Below, piece after piece: positions 50,989 to 60,344 of a stretch of DNA of 64,000 nt. The first letter of the stretch is position 1; every line of letters begins with the position of its first letter. The notes under the pieces were generated by a model, which saw only the letters and a program-made list of their open reading frames with translations, made no database searches and was not told where the DNA came from. Origin of the DNA: Alistipes sp. CAG:831 (GTDB taxonomy: Bacteria > Bacteroidota > Bacteroidia > Bacteroidales > UBA932); contig HF990416.1 of assembly GCA_000432775.1 (NCBI GenBank), positions 39,074 through 103,073 on the forward strand, given 5' to 3'. Made by a program: the position numbers and the translations under genes.

Positions 50989-53900
50989 TTTCTTCATAGA
51001 CCGGCCGATATTCTCCACGGTCATATCCATCGTCATCGTGCTGGTGGGCATGATAGGCCTGTTCCTGCTGCCTATCGACCAGTACCCCAACATCGTACCT
51101 CCGGTAGTGCAGGTCTCGGCCTCCTACCCCGGAGCTGACGCGGAGACCGTTTCACAGGCCGTAGCCACCCCTATAGAGCAGGAGCTCAACGGAACTCCCG
51201 GAATGCTCTACATGGAGTCGCGGAGCACCAACTCCGGCTCCTTCACCGTCACCATCACCTTCGACATCGACACTGACCCCGACCTTGCCGCCGTCGAGAT
51301 TCAGAACAGGGTCAAGCAGGCCGAGGCCCGTCTCCCGGCAGAGGTCATACAGAACGGTATATCCGTGGACAAGCAGGCATCCAACAAGCTGATGACCATC
51401 ACCCTGCTGTCCAACGATCCCAAGTTCGACGAGGTGTACCTCAGCAACTACGCCACCCTCAACGTACTCGACATGCTCCGCCGTATTCCCGGAGTGGGCC
51501 GCGTATCCAACGTCGGCAGCCGCTACTACGGCATGCAGATCTGGGTACAGCCCGAGCGTCTGGCCAGCCTCGGCCTGACAGTCCAGGACATCCAGAGCGC
51601 ACTCAGGGAACAGAACCGCGAGTCAGCGGCCGGAGTGCTCGGCCAGCAGCCCATGAACGGGGTGGACGTGACCGTACCTATCGTAGCCCAGGGCCGTCTG
51701 TCGACTGTCAGCGAGTTCGAGGACATCGTCCTCAGGGCCAATCCGGACGGTTCCATCATCCGTCTGCGCGACGTGGCCCGCGTCTCCCTCGAGGCCCAGT
51801 CCTACAACACCGAGAGCGGTATCAACGGAGGCAATGCCGCCGTGATGGACATCCGCATGCTGCCCGGCATGAACGCCATGGAAGTATCCGAGTCCGTCAA
51901 GAAGGCCATGGACGAGATCAGCCGCAATTTCCCCGAAGGTATCTCCTACATGATACCTTTCGACATGACTGAGTACATCTCGCAGTCGATTCACGAGGTT
52001 TACAAGACTCTGTTCGAGGCCCTATTCCTCGTAATCCTAGTGGTGTTCCTCTCCCTGCAGAGCTGGAGGGCCACCCTCATCCCGGCCATAGCGGTTCCCA
52101 TCTCCCTTATCGGTACATTCGGAGTGATGCTCATCTTCGGCTTCTCCCTCAACACCCTGACCCTCCTCGGTCTGGTCCTGGCGATCGGTACCGTCGTGGA
52201 CGACGCGATAGTCGTGGTGGAGAACGTGGACCGCATCATGAACGAGGAGAAACTCTCGGCATACGAAGCCACCAAGAAAGCCATGAACGGACTGGGCAGC
52301 GCCCTGATAGCCATGTCGCTGGTACTCTGCGCCGTGTTCATACCCGTGAGCTTCCTTTCCGGCATCACCGGAGCCCTCTACCGCCAGTTCACCATCACCA
52401 TAGCCGTTTCCGTAATCATCTCCACCATTGTGGCCCTGACGATGAGCCCCGTGATGTGCGCCCAGTTCCTCAAACCGAAAAAAGAAGGCGAAGAAGAGCG
52501 CAAGAACTTCATATTCCGGGCCATCAACCGCTGGCTCGCCAAGGGACAGACGGTATATGCCCGCATTATACGCAACTTCCTGAGCCACTCGAAACGCTCA
52601 TTCGCCGCATTCGGCATAGGCATAGTAAGTATCTGGGCCATGGCCCAGCTCGTACCCCAGAGCTTCCTGCCCCAGGAAGACCAGGGATATTTCACCGTAG
52701 AGTTCGAACTTCCTGAGGGAGCCACCCTCGAGAGGACCCGCGAGGTGACGGACCGCGCCATGGCATGGCTGCTGGAACAGCCGGACGTGCGCTACGTCCT
52801 CAATGTCACCGGTTCCAGCCCCAGGGTCGGAACCAACCAGGCCCGCAGCCAGATGACCGTCATCATGAAGCCCTGGGAAGAGAGGGAGGATCCGGACCTG
52901 CCTGCCTTCATGGCCCGCGTCACCGATGAATTCTCCCAGTACCCCGAGAGCAAGGTCTACCTCAGCACTCCTCCTGTCATCCCCGGACTGGGTACCTCGG
53001 GAGGTTTCGAGATGGCCCTCGAGGCCCGCGGTGACCTGACCTACGAGGAGCTGCAGAGAGCTTCGGACACTCTCGTCTACTACGCATCACAGCGCAAGGA
53101 ACTGGCCCGCGTAAGCAGCTCGATGCAGGGCGACATCCCGAAACTGTACTACGATGTGGACCGCGACCGGGCCAAGCTCCTCGGAGTCTCCGTCTCGGAC
53201 CTCTTCACCACCATGAAGGCCTTCACCGGCTCCGTCTACGTCAACGACTTCAACCTCTTCAACCGAGTCTACCGAGTATACATCCAGGCCGAAGAGCCCT
53301 ACCGTCAGTGGCGTGACGACATGAACATGTATTTCGTCCGCGGCAACGGAGGCGCCATGATTCCTGTAACCTCCATCGGTACCACCGAATACACCACCGG
53401 ACCGGGTACCATCAAGCGCTTCAACATGTACTACGCCGCCACCATCACCGGTGAAGCCGCCCACGGCTACAGTTCCGGCCAGGCGATGGACATCATGGAG
53501 GAGATAGTGCGCGAGAAACTGCCTGCCAATGTGGGCATCGAATGGAGCGGACTGTCCTACCAGGAGAAACAGCAGAGCGGTCAGACCGGACTCGTCCTGG
53601 CCCTGGCCTTCCTCTTCGTATTCCTGTTCCTGGCCGCCCAGTACGAGAGCTGGTCAGTGCCCATAGCCGTCATCCTCTCCCTCCCCGTGGCCTGCATCGG
53701 AGCCTTCCTGTCGATTCTGGTCCTGGGCATGGAAAACAACGTCTACTTCCAGATCGGACTCGTAATGCTCATAGGCGTGGCCGCCAAGAATGCTATTCTC
53801 ATCGTGGAGTTCGCCAAGGAAGAGGTGGAAAAGGGCAAGGACATAGTAGAGGCCGCCATAGCAGCATCGGAGCTGCGTTTCAGGCCCATCGTCATGACCT

Positions 53901-54106
53901 CCCTGACCTTCATCCTCGGTATGCTGCCCCTCGTGCTTGCCACCGGACCCGGCTCGGCCAGCCGTCAGGGTATCGGCGTCGGAGTATTCTTCGGCATGAT
54001 AGCGGCCATCACCTTCGGAATAGTATTCGTACCTTTCTTCTTCGTCTGGATATACAGGCTCAAGGAGAGATTTGCCAACAGGAAAAAGAAGAGACTGAAA
54101 GCATGA
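50978..54106 (+). CDS. RND multidrug efflux pump (HAE1 family)
   Basis: The 1042-residue proton-driven pump has the duplicated RND topology: helix 1 (IVIVLVGMIGLFLLPIDQYPN), two large periplasmic loops, the TM4 motif GTVVDDAIVVVENV with the proton-relay aspartates and the TM10 region IGVAAKNAILIVEFAKEE with its Lys. Length equals AcrB (1049). Substrates probably include hydrophobic drugs, dyes or bile acids, the last plausible for a gut organism. It overlaps the adaptor (11 nt) and the outer-membrane factor (4 nt). Confidence 0.95.
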   Translation: MKSDFFIDRPIFSTVISIVIVLVGMIGLFLLPIDQYPNIVPPVVQVSASYPGADAETVSQAVATPIEQELNGTPGMLYMESRSTNSGSFTVTITFDIDTDPDLAAVEIQNRVKQAEARLPAEVIQNGISVDKQASNKLMTITLLSNDPKFDEVYLSNYATLNVLDMLRRIPGVGRVSNVGSRYYGMQIWVQPERLASLGLTVQDIQSALREQNRESAAGVLGQQPMNGVDVTVPIVAQGRLSTVSEFEDIVLRANPDGSIIRLRDVARVSLEAQSYNTESGINGGNAAVMDIRMLPGMNAMEVSESVKKAMDEISRNFPEGISYMIPFDMTEYISQSIHEVYKTLFEALFLVILVVFLSLQSWRATLIPAIAVPISLIGTFGVMLIFGFSLNTLTLLGLVLAIGTVVDDAIVVVENVDRIMNEEKLSAYEATKKAMNGLGSALIAMSLVLCAVFIPVSFLSGITGALYRQFTITIAVSVIISTIVALTMSPVMCAQFLKPKKEGEEERKNFIFRAINRWLAKGQTVYARIIRNFLSHSKRSFAAFGIGIVSIWAMAQLVPQSFLPQEDQGYFTVEFELPEGATLERTREVTDRAMAWLLEQPDVRYVLNVTGSSPRVGTNQARSQMTVIMKPWEEREDPDLPAFMARVTDEFSQYPESKVYLSTPPVIPGLGTSGGFEMALEARGDLTYEELQRASDTLVYYASQRKELARVSSSMQGDIPKLYYDVDRDRAKLLGVSVSDLFTTMKAFTGSVYVNDFNLFNRVYRVYIQAEEPYRQWRDDMNMYFVRGNGGAMIPVTSIGTTEYTTGPGTIKRFNMYYAATITGEAAHGYSSGQAMDIMEEIVREKLPANVGIEWSGLSYQEKQQSGQTGLVLALAFLFVFLFLAAQYESWSVPIAVILSLPVACIGAFLSILVLGMENNVYFQIGLVMLIGVAAKNAILIVEFAKEEVEKGKDIVEAAIAASELRFRPIVMTSLTFILGMLPLVLATGPGSASRQGIGVGVFFGMIAAITFGIVFVPFFFVWIYRLKERFANRKKKRLKA

Positions 54107-55506
54107 GACAAAGTTTAGTAAAAATATCAGCCGCAGCAGCAGTATGCAGTGCGCTCATCCTCCTGCAGGGATGCGGGGCCGCAGTGAGAAAATGCATCGA
54201 CCCCCAGCTCGACATCCCGGAGACCATCCTGCCGGGAGGCTACGCCGACTCGCTCTGCCTGGCCGACCTCGAGTGGTCTGAGCTATTCTCCGACCCTCTG
54301 CTCAAGGACCTCATAGAGAAGACTCTGGAAAATAACAGGGACATGCTTACGGCAGCCGCCAGGGTCCGCGAGCTCGAGCGTCTCCACAGGGTAGTCCGCG
54401 CCGACCAGTTCCCGTCCTTCAACGCCAGAGGCTATCTGGACCAGGAGAACTATCAGTACACTGATGCTGACCCAGTCAAGGACAATGAGTTCGGTCTGAA
54501 GGCCGGAGTCTCCTGGGAGGTGGATTTCTTCGGCCGCCTGCGCTGGACCAACCGCGGGGCTATCGCCCAGTACCTCGGCTCCATCGAGTCGCAGAGAGCC
54601 ATGCAGATGACCCTCGTAGCCGCAGTGGCCACGGCATACTTCGAACTGGCCGCCCTGGACAACGAACTGGACATCGTCCTCCGCACCCGTGACACCTGGA
54701 GAGAGAACGTCAAGCAGGCCCGCCTCCGTTTCGAAGGCGGACTGACCACTGAGATACCTTACCAGCAGGCACAGGTTGAGTATGCCAGCACTGCGGCTCT
54801 CGTACCTGACCTTCAGCGGGATATTGCCATAAAGGAACATGAAATAGCTCTACTTGCCGGAGAGTTCCCTTCCTACGTGGAGCGCTCCAAGCTCAACACC
54901 CAGGACAGGTTCCCCGACCTGATGCACGTGGGAGTACCCTCCGAACTGCTTCAGCGCCGTCCCGACCTGCTGGCCGCCGGACAGGCCCTCAAGGCCGCCA
55001 TGGCCGATGTGGGAATAGCCTGGGCCAACCGTTTTCCCAGACTGGAGATATCCTTCACTGCAGGTGTGGAGAACAACACCTTCACCCACTTCTTCACAGG
55101 CCCCTACTGGTATCCTGTCCTGAACCTGACATCCCCCCTCTTCGCATTCGGCAAGAACAGGGCCCGCTACCAGGCAGCCATAGAGGCCTACAACCAGGAG
55201 AGATACCAGTACGAGCAGAAAGTCCTCGAAGTCTTCAAGGAGGTCAATGACGCCGTCGCTTCCTACAACTCCGCACGCGAGAAAGTCTCCCTTCTGGGCA
55301 ACCTGCAGGACGCCTCCCGCAAATACGTGGAGCTCGCCCTCTTCCAGTACCAGAACGGCTACATCAGCTACATGGATGTCCTCGACGCCCAGCGAAGCTA
55401 CTTCAATGCCGAGATAGACTATTCGAATTCAGTCAGGGACGAGTTCCTGGCCATCATCGAACTCTACAAGGCCCTCGGCGGCGGCTGGTCCGACGACGCG
55501 GAATAA
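54103..55506 (+). CDS. Outer-membrane efflux factor (TolC-family lipoprotein)
   Basis: The 467-residue lipoprotein from the ATG at 54103 overlaps the pump stop as ATGA. The lipobox LLQGC puts the acylated Cys24 at the mature N-terminus. The body has the two repeats typical of the OprM/NodT type: RVRELERLHRVVRADQFPSF and, after the linker, LQRRPDLLAAGQALKAAMADVGIAWA, each leading into helical and beta-strand regions. It forms the trimeric channel through the outer membrane for the pump. A much longer open frame (from 53542) is only the pump's second frame and was not used. Confidence 0.95.
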   Translation: MRQSLVKISAAAAVCSALILLQGCGAAVRKCIDPQLDIPETILPGGYADSLCLADLEWSELFSDPLLKDLIEKTLENNRDMLTAAARVRELERLHRVVRADQFPSFNARGYLDQENYQYTDADPVKDNEFGLKAGVSWEVDFFGRLRWTNRGAIAQYLGSIESQRAMQMTLVAAVATAYFELAALDNELDIVLRTRDTWRENVKQARLRFEGGLTTEIPYQQAQVEYASTAALVPDLQRDIAIKEHEIALLAGEFPSYVERSKLNTQDRFPDLMHVGVPSELLQRRPDLLAAGQALKAAMADVGIAWANRFPRLEISFTAGVENNTFTHFFTGPYWYPVLNLTSPLFAFGKNRARYQAAIEAYNQERYQYEQKVLEVFKEVNDAVASYNSAREKVSLLGNLQDASRKYVELALFQYQNGYISYMDVLDAQRSYFNAEIDYSNSVRDEFLAIIELYKALGGGWSDDAE

Positions 55507-55539
55507 CAAAAAACGTTGCAACGTTTTTTGTTGCAACAA
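55505..55539. terminator. 28-bp perfect palindrome after the efflux operon (terminator and/or operator)
   Basis: The segment 55505-55532 is a perfect palindrome centred on the dyad at 55518/55519 (AACGTTGCAACGTT core) flanked by A6 and T6 runs; it overlaps a 12-bp palindrome at 55528-55539 (TTGTTGCAACAA). It overlaps the stop codon of the outer-membrane factor and lies just upstream of the ATPase gene. It can terminate transcription in either direction and may also be a repressor site for the next gene. Confidence 0.65.
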
Positions 55540-55546
55540 TTTTTGT

Positions 55547-55554
55547 TATATTTG
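55547..55554 (+). promoter_or_regulatory. -7 element of the ATPase gene
   Basis: TATATTTG at 55547-55554, 23 nt before the start at 55578. The upstream TTTG (55527-55530) is inside the palindrome but slightly too close (16 nt). Confidence 0.45.
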
Positions 55555-55577
55555 CATGGAATTGTAATTTCACGCTT

Positions 55578-56711
55578 ATGGAGGCTCCTTTTATTTTTGG
55601 GAAAATCGCGACGGACGACAATTTTACTGACCGCGAACAGGAGACCGCGCATCTGGTCGCCAATTTCAAGTCGTTGATAAACACTATCCTGATATCGCCG
55701 AGACGATGGGGGAAGAGTTCGCTCGTCAACAGGGCTGCGGAACTTGCACTCAAAAGCGACAGCCGCCTGAAAATCTGCCTCGTAGACCTGTTCAACGTGA
55801 AAAGCGAGGAACATTTCTACCAGCTGCTGGCTGAGGATGTCATCAAAGCTACATCATCCAGATTGGAGGAAGCCGTGGGGAATACAAGAAAATTCATCTC
55901 GCAGCTTATCCCCAGAATCACTGTAGGCAATGAAATCTCCGGCGACATCTCACTGGGGTTCGACTGGGAAGAACTGAAACGGACACCGGACGAGGTGCTG
56001 GACCTGGCTGAAAATATCGCGACCGCAAAGGACTTGAGAATAGTCATCTGCATCGACGAGTTTCAGAATGTGGCCGAATTCGAAGACCCGCTGTACTTCC
56101 AGCGCAGGCTCCGCTCCCACTGGCAGCGACATCAGAAAGTATCCTACTGCATCTACGGCAGCAAGCGCCACATGATGACGGACATCTTCACAAATCCACA
56201 GATGCCTTTCTACAAATTCGGAGACCTGTTCTTCCTGGAAAAAATCAAGACCGAATACTTTGCCCCCTTCATCGCGGAGCGGTTCGCCGCCACCGGGAAA
56301 TCCATAGACCATGAGGCCTGCTTAGAGATAATATCGCTCGCAGACAACCATCCCTATTATGTCCAGCAGCTTGCCCAGATTTCCTGGCTGCGGGCAACTG
56401 ACGGGCACTGCACCACCGGAATAGTCAGGCAGTCGCATGAAACCCTCGTCCAGCAGCTCAGTCTCCTTTTCGTCACCATAACCGAGGGACTTACCAATCA
56501 GCAGCTCGCCCTGCTCCACGCCATGACTGCCGGAGAAACAGCATTTACCTCTGCTGAGGTCATGAAAAAATACCGCATATCCTCCTCCATGTCTGTTTCC
56601 CGCTCAAAGAAATCCCTCGTCGAGAAAGACATCCTCGACATCAACGCCGGAACCATCTCATTCCAGGACCCGATCTACGCCTGGTGGCTCCGGCACTGCT
56701 ATTTCATTTAG
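55578..56711 (+). CDS. P-loop ATPase of the archaeal/STAND-like type
   Basis: The 377-residue protein resembles the ATPases first described in archaea (PF01637-like): it begins PFIFGKIATDDNFTDREQET, then the Walker A ILISPRRWGKSSLVNRA with Lys46, Walker B VICIDEFQNVAEF, and the helical lid with a wHTH-like domain in the last 60 residues (TSAEVMKKYRISSSMSVSRSKKSLVEK). These proteins are often self-contained regulators whose target is unknown. It has a strong palindrome and -7 element upstream, and is followed by an SDR gene with its own promoter. It has no obvious partner. Confidence 0.85.
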   Translation: MEAPFIFGKIATDDNFTDREQETAHLVANFKSLINTILISPRRWGKSSLVNRAAELALKSDSRLKICLVDLFNVKSEEHFYQLLAEDVIKATSSRLEEAVGNTRKFISQLIPRITVGNEISGDISLGFDWEELKRTPDEVLDLAENIATAKDLRIVICIDEFQNVAEFEDPLYFQRRLRSHWQRHQKVSYCIYGSKRHMMTDIFTNPQMPFYKFGDLFFLEKIKTEYFAPFIAERFAATGKSIDHEACLEIISLADNHPYYVQQLAQISWLRATDGHCTTGIVRQSHETLVQQLSLLFVTITEGLTNQQLALLHAMTAGETAFTSAEVMKKYRISSSMSVSRSKKSLVEKDILDINAGTISFQDPIYAWWLRHCYFI

Positions 56712-56732
56712 CACACTTTAGAGGATTTTGCG

Positions 56733-56740
56733 TAACTTTG
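56733..56740 (+). promoter_or_regulatory. -7 element of the SDR gene
   Basis: TAACTTTG at 56733-56740, exact match to TAnnTTTG, 22 nt before the start at 56763. Confidence 0.5.
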
Positions 56741-56762
56741 TAAGTTGAAAACAAAAACAGAT

Positions 56763-57554
56763 ATGGTACAGTTCAAGGATAAGACCCTGCTGATCACCGG
56801 CGGGGGCACAGGAATAGGCGAGGCGATCGCCTATCAGTTCGCACAGAGAGGTACTAACGTGATACTCACCGGGCTCGGCGAGGAGCAGCTGACGAAGGTG
56901 GAGGAGCGCTGCCGGCAGTACGGCGTGAAGGCCTGGCACCGTGAGGTCAACCTGGAGGACCCTGCGTCCATCGACGCCCTGGTCGAGTACGTGGACAGCC
57001 TCGGCCTGAAACCGGACTTCTTCGTGCTCAACGCCGGCATCTCCCAGAGGGCCCTTACCCTCGACTGCGACATCTCCCTGGACCGCAAGCTGATGGAGAT
57101 AAACTATTTCGGCGGCATCTACATCATCAAGAAATTCAAGGAACACCTGAAAACAGCCAAGGAAGTGCACATCGCCGTGACCACCTCGATCTCCGGCCTG
57201 TTCGGCTTCCCGCTCCGCTCGGCCTACTGCGCCTCGAAGCACGCCCTGTTCGGATTCTACGAGTCACTGGAGCTGGAGTACCCCAACATAAAGGTCACCT
57301 TTCTCATCCCCGGCCGCATCCGCACCGAGATATCCAAGAGCGCCCTGCTCGCCTCCGGAGAGAAGTTCGCCAGGATGGACCCCGGCCAGGCCAACGGCAT
57401 GGACGTGACCAAATGCGCCAGGGTGGCCCTGAAGGCCATAGCAAGGGAGAAGCACAAGAAACTCATCGGCGGCAAGGAGCTGCTGATGGCTTACTTCTAC
57501 AAATACACCCCCTGGCTGTTCTACATCCTGGCCCGGAAAGTATCGGCTCATTAA
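56763..57554 (+). CDS. Short-chain dehydrogenase/reductase (SDR)
   Basis: The 263-residue Rossmann enzyme (start 56763, MVQFKDKTLL) has the cofactor-binding TGGGTGIGEAI, the structural NAG (LNAGIS), and the active-site SAYCASKHALFG with Tyr and Lys of YxxxK. The Ser-Tyr-Lys triad is complete. The cofactor-binding pattern suggests NADP(H) or NAD(H); the substrate is unknown. The C-terminal hydrophobic stretch (FYKYTPWLFYILARKV) may associate with the membrane. It is 28 nt upstream of the VOC gene and could be co-transcribed with it. Confidence 0.9.
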   Translation: MVQFKDKTLLITGGGTGIGEAIAYQFAQRGTNVILTGLGEEQLTKVEERCRQYGVKAWHREVNLEDPASIDALVEYVDSLGLKPDFFVLNAGISQRALTLDCDISLDRKLMEINYFGGIYIIKKFKEHLKTAKEVHIAVTTSISGLFGFPLRSAYCASKHALFGFYESLELEYPNIKVTFLIPGRIRTEISKSALLASGEKFARMDPGQANGMDVTKCARVALKAIAREKHKKLIGGKELLMAYFYKYTPWLFYILARKVSAH

Positions 57555-57582
57555 TCATTTACGGATAAAATTCAAGGACAAT

Positions 57583-58656
57583 ATGGATAAAATCATCTGT
57601 GGCATACAGCAGGTCGGCATCGGCGTAAGGAACGTCGCCGAGTCGTGGAAATGGTACAAGGACAATTTCGGCTTCGACACCAAGATCTTCGGAGCCGAGG
57701 GCGTGGCCGAGAGGATGCTGCCCTACACCGGCGGCAAGCCCCAGCCCCGCTACGCTATCTTAGTGTACAACCTCCGCGGAGGCGCCGGCTTCGAGGTATG
57801 GGAGCCCCGCGGCAGGGAGCTGAACTACGTAAGTTTCGAGCCTGCTCTCGGAGACCTCGGCATCTACGCCTGCAAGATCAAGTCCCGCGACGTGCAGGCA
57901 GCCTACGGGCAGCTGGGCAAGGCTCCCGGCGCCCGCATCCTCACCCCCGTGACCAAGAACCCCGCCGGCAAGGAGCATTTCTTCCTCTATGACCCCTGGA
58001 ACAATCTCTTCGAGGTCGAGTCCGACTCCTACGTCTTCATCGACGAGGACAAGAACCTCGGCGGCGGCAACGGAGCCGTCCTGGGAGTCACGGACATGGA
58101 CCGTTCCATAAAATTCTACTCAACCCTCATGGACTACGACAAGGTCGAGTACGACGTGACCGGAGTCCAGGCAGACCTGGAAGGTGTTCCCGGCAGCCAG
58201 TACCCCCTGCGCAGGGTGATGCTCTCCCGCAGCAAGCCCATCGAAGGCCCTCTGAGCGAAGTGATGGGGACATCCCATATCGAGCTGGTGCAGCGCATTC
58301 CAGAAGGCTTCGGCGTGCCCGCCCCGAAAAAGATCTACGAAGGCCGCTACTGGGGTGACCCTGGCTTCATCCACCTGTGCTTCGACATCCGCAACATGGA
58401 GGCCATCCGCGAATGCGCCGAGGGGCTGGGACACAGTTTCGTATGCGACGGAGGCCGCGACTTCAAGATGGGCGAGGCAGACGGACACTTCACCTACGTG
58501 GAAGACCCCGACGGTACCCTCATCGAGTTCGTGGAGACCTTCAAGGTGCCCATCCTCAAGAAATGGGGCATCTACCTCCACCTCGAGAAGCGCGATCCCC
58601 ACAGGCAGCTTCCCCGCTACATGACCCGGGCCCTGCGCTTCCTGCGTTCAAAATAA
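57583..58656 (+). CDS. VOC superfamily protein with two glyoxalase-like domains
   Basis: The 357-residue protein holds two VOC modules: one starting IQQVGIGVRNVAESWKWYKDNFGF and ending FEVESDSYVF, the other starting VLGVTDMDRSIKFYSTLMDY and ending HFTYVEDPDGTLIEFVET. The metal sites would be His/Glu in the second module; the first module has fewer of the expected ligands. Family members include dioxygenases, glyoxalases and antibiotic-binding proteins; function cannot be chosen. Likely operon with the SDR gene. The RhuM gene starts only 7 nt after its stop. Confidence 0.8.
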   Translation: MDKIICGIQQVGIGVRNVAESWKWYKDNFGFDTKIFGAEGVAERMLPYTGGKPQPRYAILVYNLRGGAGFEVWEPRGRELNYVSFEPALGDLGIYACKIKSRDVQAAYGQLGKAPGARILTPVTKNPAGKEHFFLYDPWNNLFEVESDSYVFIDEDKNLGGGNGAVLGVTDMDRSIKFYSTLMDYDKVEYDVTGVQADLEGVPGSQYPLRRVMLSRSKPIEGPLSEVMGTSHIELVQRIPEGFGVPAPKKIYEGRYWGDPGFIHLCFDIRNMEAIRECAEGLGHSFVCDGGRDFKMGEADGHFTYVEDPDGTLIEFVETFKVPILKKWGIYLHLEKRDPHRQLPRYMTRALRFLRSK

Positions 58657-58663
58657 ATCTGGA

Positions 58664-59644
58664 ATGGAAGATAACAATAAGATACTTATATATACGGATA
58701 GCGACGGTCGTACAAAGATTGACGTAAAGCTTGAGGAGGATACATTGTGGCTTACACAAGCTCAGATGTGTGAGTTGTATCAGACCAGTAAATCCAATAT
58801 AAGTGAACATATTAAGCATATATTTGAGGAAGGGGAACTGCAAGAGGACTCAGTTGTTCGGAAATTCCGAACAACTGCATCTGACGGTAAGTCATATATG
58901 ACAACCTTTTACAATCTGGACATGATAATTGCCCTCGGCTATCGTATCCGTTCCCTCATAGCAACCCGTTTCCGCCAATGGGCGACAAAGCGTCTGAAAG
59001 AATATATGATTAAAGGTTTCACACTTGATGATGAACGCTTGAAACAATTAGGTGGCGGAGGCTATTGGAAAGAGCTTCTGGAACGTATCCGGGATATCCG
59101 CGCCACCGAAAAAGTGTTTTATCGGCAGGTGCTTGAGATATATGCCACAAGTATAGATTACGATCCGCGAGCGTCTGTTTCGCAAGAGTTCTTCAAAAAA
59201 GTACAGAACAAGATACATTATGCAATACATGGTCACACTGCTGCAGAGTTAATCGTAGAACGTGCTGATGCCGAAAAGGATTTTATGGGATTATTTACCT
59301 TCAAAGGCAATCAACCTACTTTGGTTGAAGCCCGTACAGCTAAAAACTACCTGAATGAAAAAGAACTTCGCTCCATGGGACAATTAGTTTCAGGTTATCT
59401 GGATTTCGCGGAACGACAGGCTGAACGGGAACAAGTGATGACCATGAACGACTGGGCGAATTATCTGGACAGAATTCTTACCATGTCTGGAGAACAACTT
59501 TTGCCGGATAGTGGCAAAGTATCACATTCAGAAGCGATGGAACATGCCACAAACGAATATCGGAAATACAAGCAGCGCACACTCAGCGATGTGGAAAAAG
59601 ACTATCTGGACGCTATTAAACGCATTCAGGATATAGGGAAATGA
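58664..59644 (+). CDS. RhuM family protein, probably horizontally acquired
   Basis: The 326-residue protein matches the virulence RhuM family: N-terminal winged-helix-like part LTQAQMCELYQTSKSNISEHI, then the FYNLDMIIALGYRIRS core and ATRFRQWATKRLKEYMIKGFTLDDERL, with a coiled C-terminal half. RhuM was first described in a Salmonella pathogenicity island, and relatives occur on phages and genomic islands; activity is not established. The gene is clearly richer in A/T than all its neighbours, in third codon positions too, which suggests recent transfer. No transposase, integrase or partner gene is seen. It begins flush after the VOC stop and ends 126 nt before rpsP. Confidence 0.85.
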   Translation: MEDNNKILIYTDSDGRTKIDVKLEEDTLWLTQAQMCELYQTSKSNISEHIKHIFEEGELQEDSVVRKFRTTASDGKSYMTTFYNLDMIIALGYRIRSLIATRFRQWATKRLKEYMIKGFTLDDERLKQLGGGGYWKELLERIRDIRATEKVFYRQVLEIYATSIDYDPRASVSQEFFKKVQNKIHYAIHGHTAAELIVERADAEKDFMGLFTFKGNQPTLVEARTAKNYLNEKELRSMGQLVSGYLDFAERQAEREQVMTMNDWANYLDRILTMSGEQLLPDSGKVSHSEAMEHATNEYRKYKQRTLSDVEKDYLDAIKRIQDIGK

Positions 59645-59674
59645 AGATTGAAAATAAATTAAACAAACATTTTC

Positions 59675-59705
59675 TTGCATTGTTCCCGACATATGCATAT
59701 ATTTG
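59675..59705 (+). promoter_or_regulatory. Promoter of rpsP-rimM
   Basis: TTG at 59675-59677, 20-nt spacer, TATATTTG at 59698-59705. The 65-nt leader contains AGGAGG at 59729-59734, but it is 36 nt from the start, too far to be a normal ribosome binding site. The leader may carry regulatory structure for S16. Confidence 0.65.
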
Positions 59706-59770
59706 CGGGCCTTTTCTCGAGAAGATAAGGAGGTTTTAAATTATTAATTCACTAATAACCTGTAAGTACA

Positions 59771-60337
59771 ATGGCAGTTAAAATCCGTTTGGCACGCCAC
59801 GGCAAGAAGAACCACGCTTTCTTCCACATCGTAGTAACCGACATCCGCTCACCCCGTGACGGACGCTACATCGAGCAGCTCGGCATCTACAACCCCAACA
59901 CCAACCCCGCAACCATCAAGATTGACTCCGAGAGAGCCCTCTACTGGCTCGGCACAGGCGCTCAGCCTTCTGACACCTGCCGCCGCATCCTCTCATACGA
60001 GGGTATCCTTCTGAGGAAACATCTCAACGGCGGTGTTGCAAAGGGCGCTATCACCCAGGAAGTAGCCGACCAGAGATGGAACGCATGGAAAGCTGAGAGA
60101 GACGCCAAGATCGAGTCCAAGAAGCAGAACCTCAAGAAGACTGACAATGAGACCCGCCGCGAGCTCCTCAACGCCGAGGCTAAGGTAAACCAGGAGAGAG
60201 CAGAGGCCATCAGCAAGCGCAAAGCTGAAGAGGCAGCCGCAAAGGCAGAGGCTGAAGCCAAGGCAAAAGCCGAGGCTGAGGCTGCAGAGGCTGCTGCAAA
60301 CGCTGAGGCCGCAGAGGCCGCTCCTGCAGCAGAGTAA
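59771..60337 (+). CDS. rpsP: 30S ribosomal protein S16 with C-terminal extension
   Basis: The first 80-90 residues are the S16 fold ([38 protein letters not shown]). S16 is usually about 80-90 residues; here about 100 more follow, mostly Ala/Glu/Lys-rich helical repeats ([18 protein letters not shown]), as in many Bacteroidetes. It binds 16S rRNA in 30S assembly; the tail's role is unknown. It is followed by rimM after 7 nt. Confidence 0.97.
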   Translation: MAVKIRLARHGKKNHAFFHIVVTDIRSPRDGRYIEQLGIYNPNTNPATIKIDSERALYWLGTGAQPSDTCRRILSYEGILLRKHLNGGVAKGAITQEVADQRWNAWKAERDAKIESKKQNLKKTDNETRRELLNAEAKVNQERAEAISKRKAEEAAAKAEAEAKAKAEAEAAEAAANAEAAEAAPAAE

Positions 60338-60344
60338 AGCGACA

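Noticed and set aside
53542..54102. N-terminal extension of the outer-membrane factor frame
   Set aside because: This is the second frame of the RND pump gene; the lipoprotein signal peptide starts at 54103.
46941..56711. A phage-defence cluster (caspase plus STAND ATPase)
   Set aside because: The caspase has a signal peptide and is separated from the ATPase by a full efflux operon with its own promoter. Neither carries the other defence hallmarks, so no functional link is supported.
58664..59644. Toxin-antitoxin module based on RhuM
   Set aside because: No small partner gene is found on either side; the downstream 126 nt is the rpsP promoter and leader.
59706..59770. Riboswitch in the rpsP leader or upstream of metG/serC
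   Set aside because: The leaders are short (under 70 nt) and show no recognisable riboswitch core.
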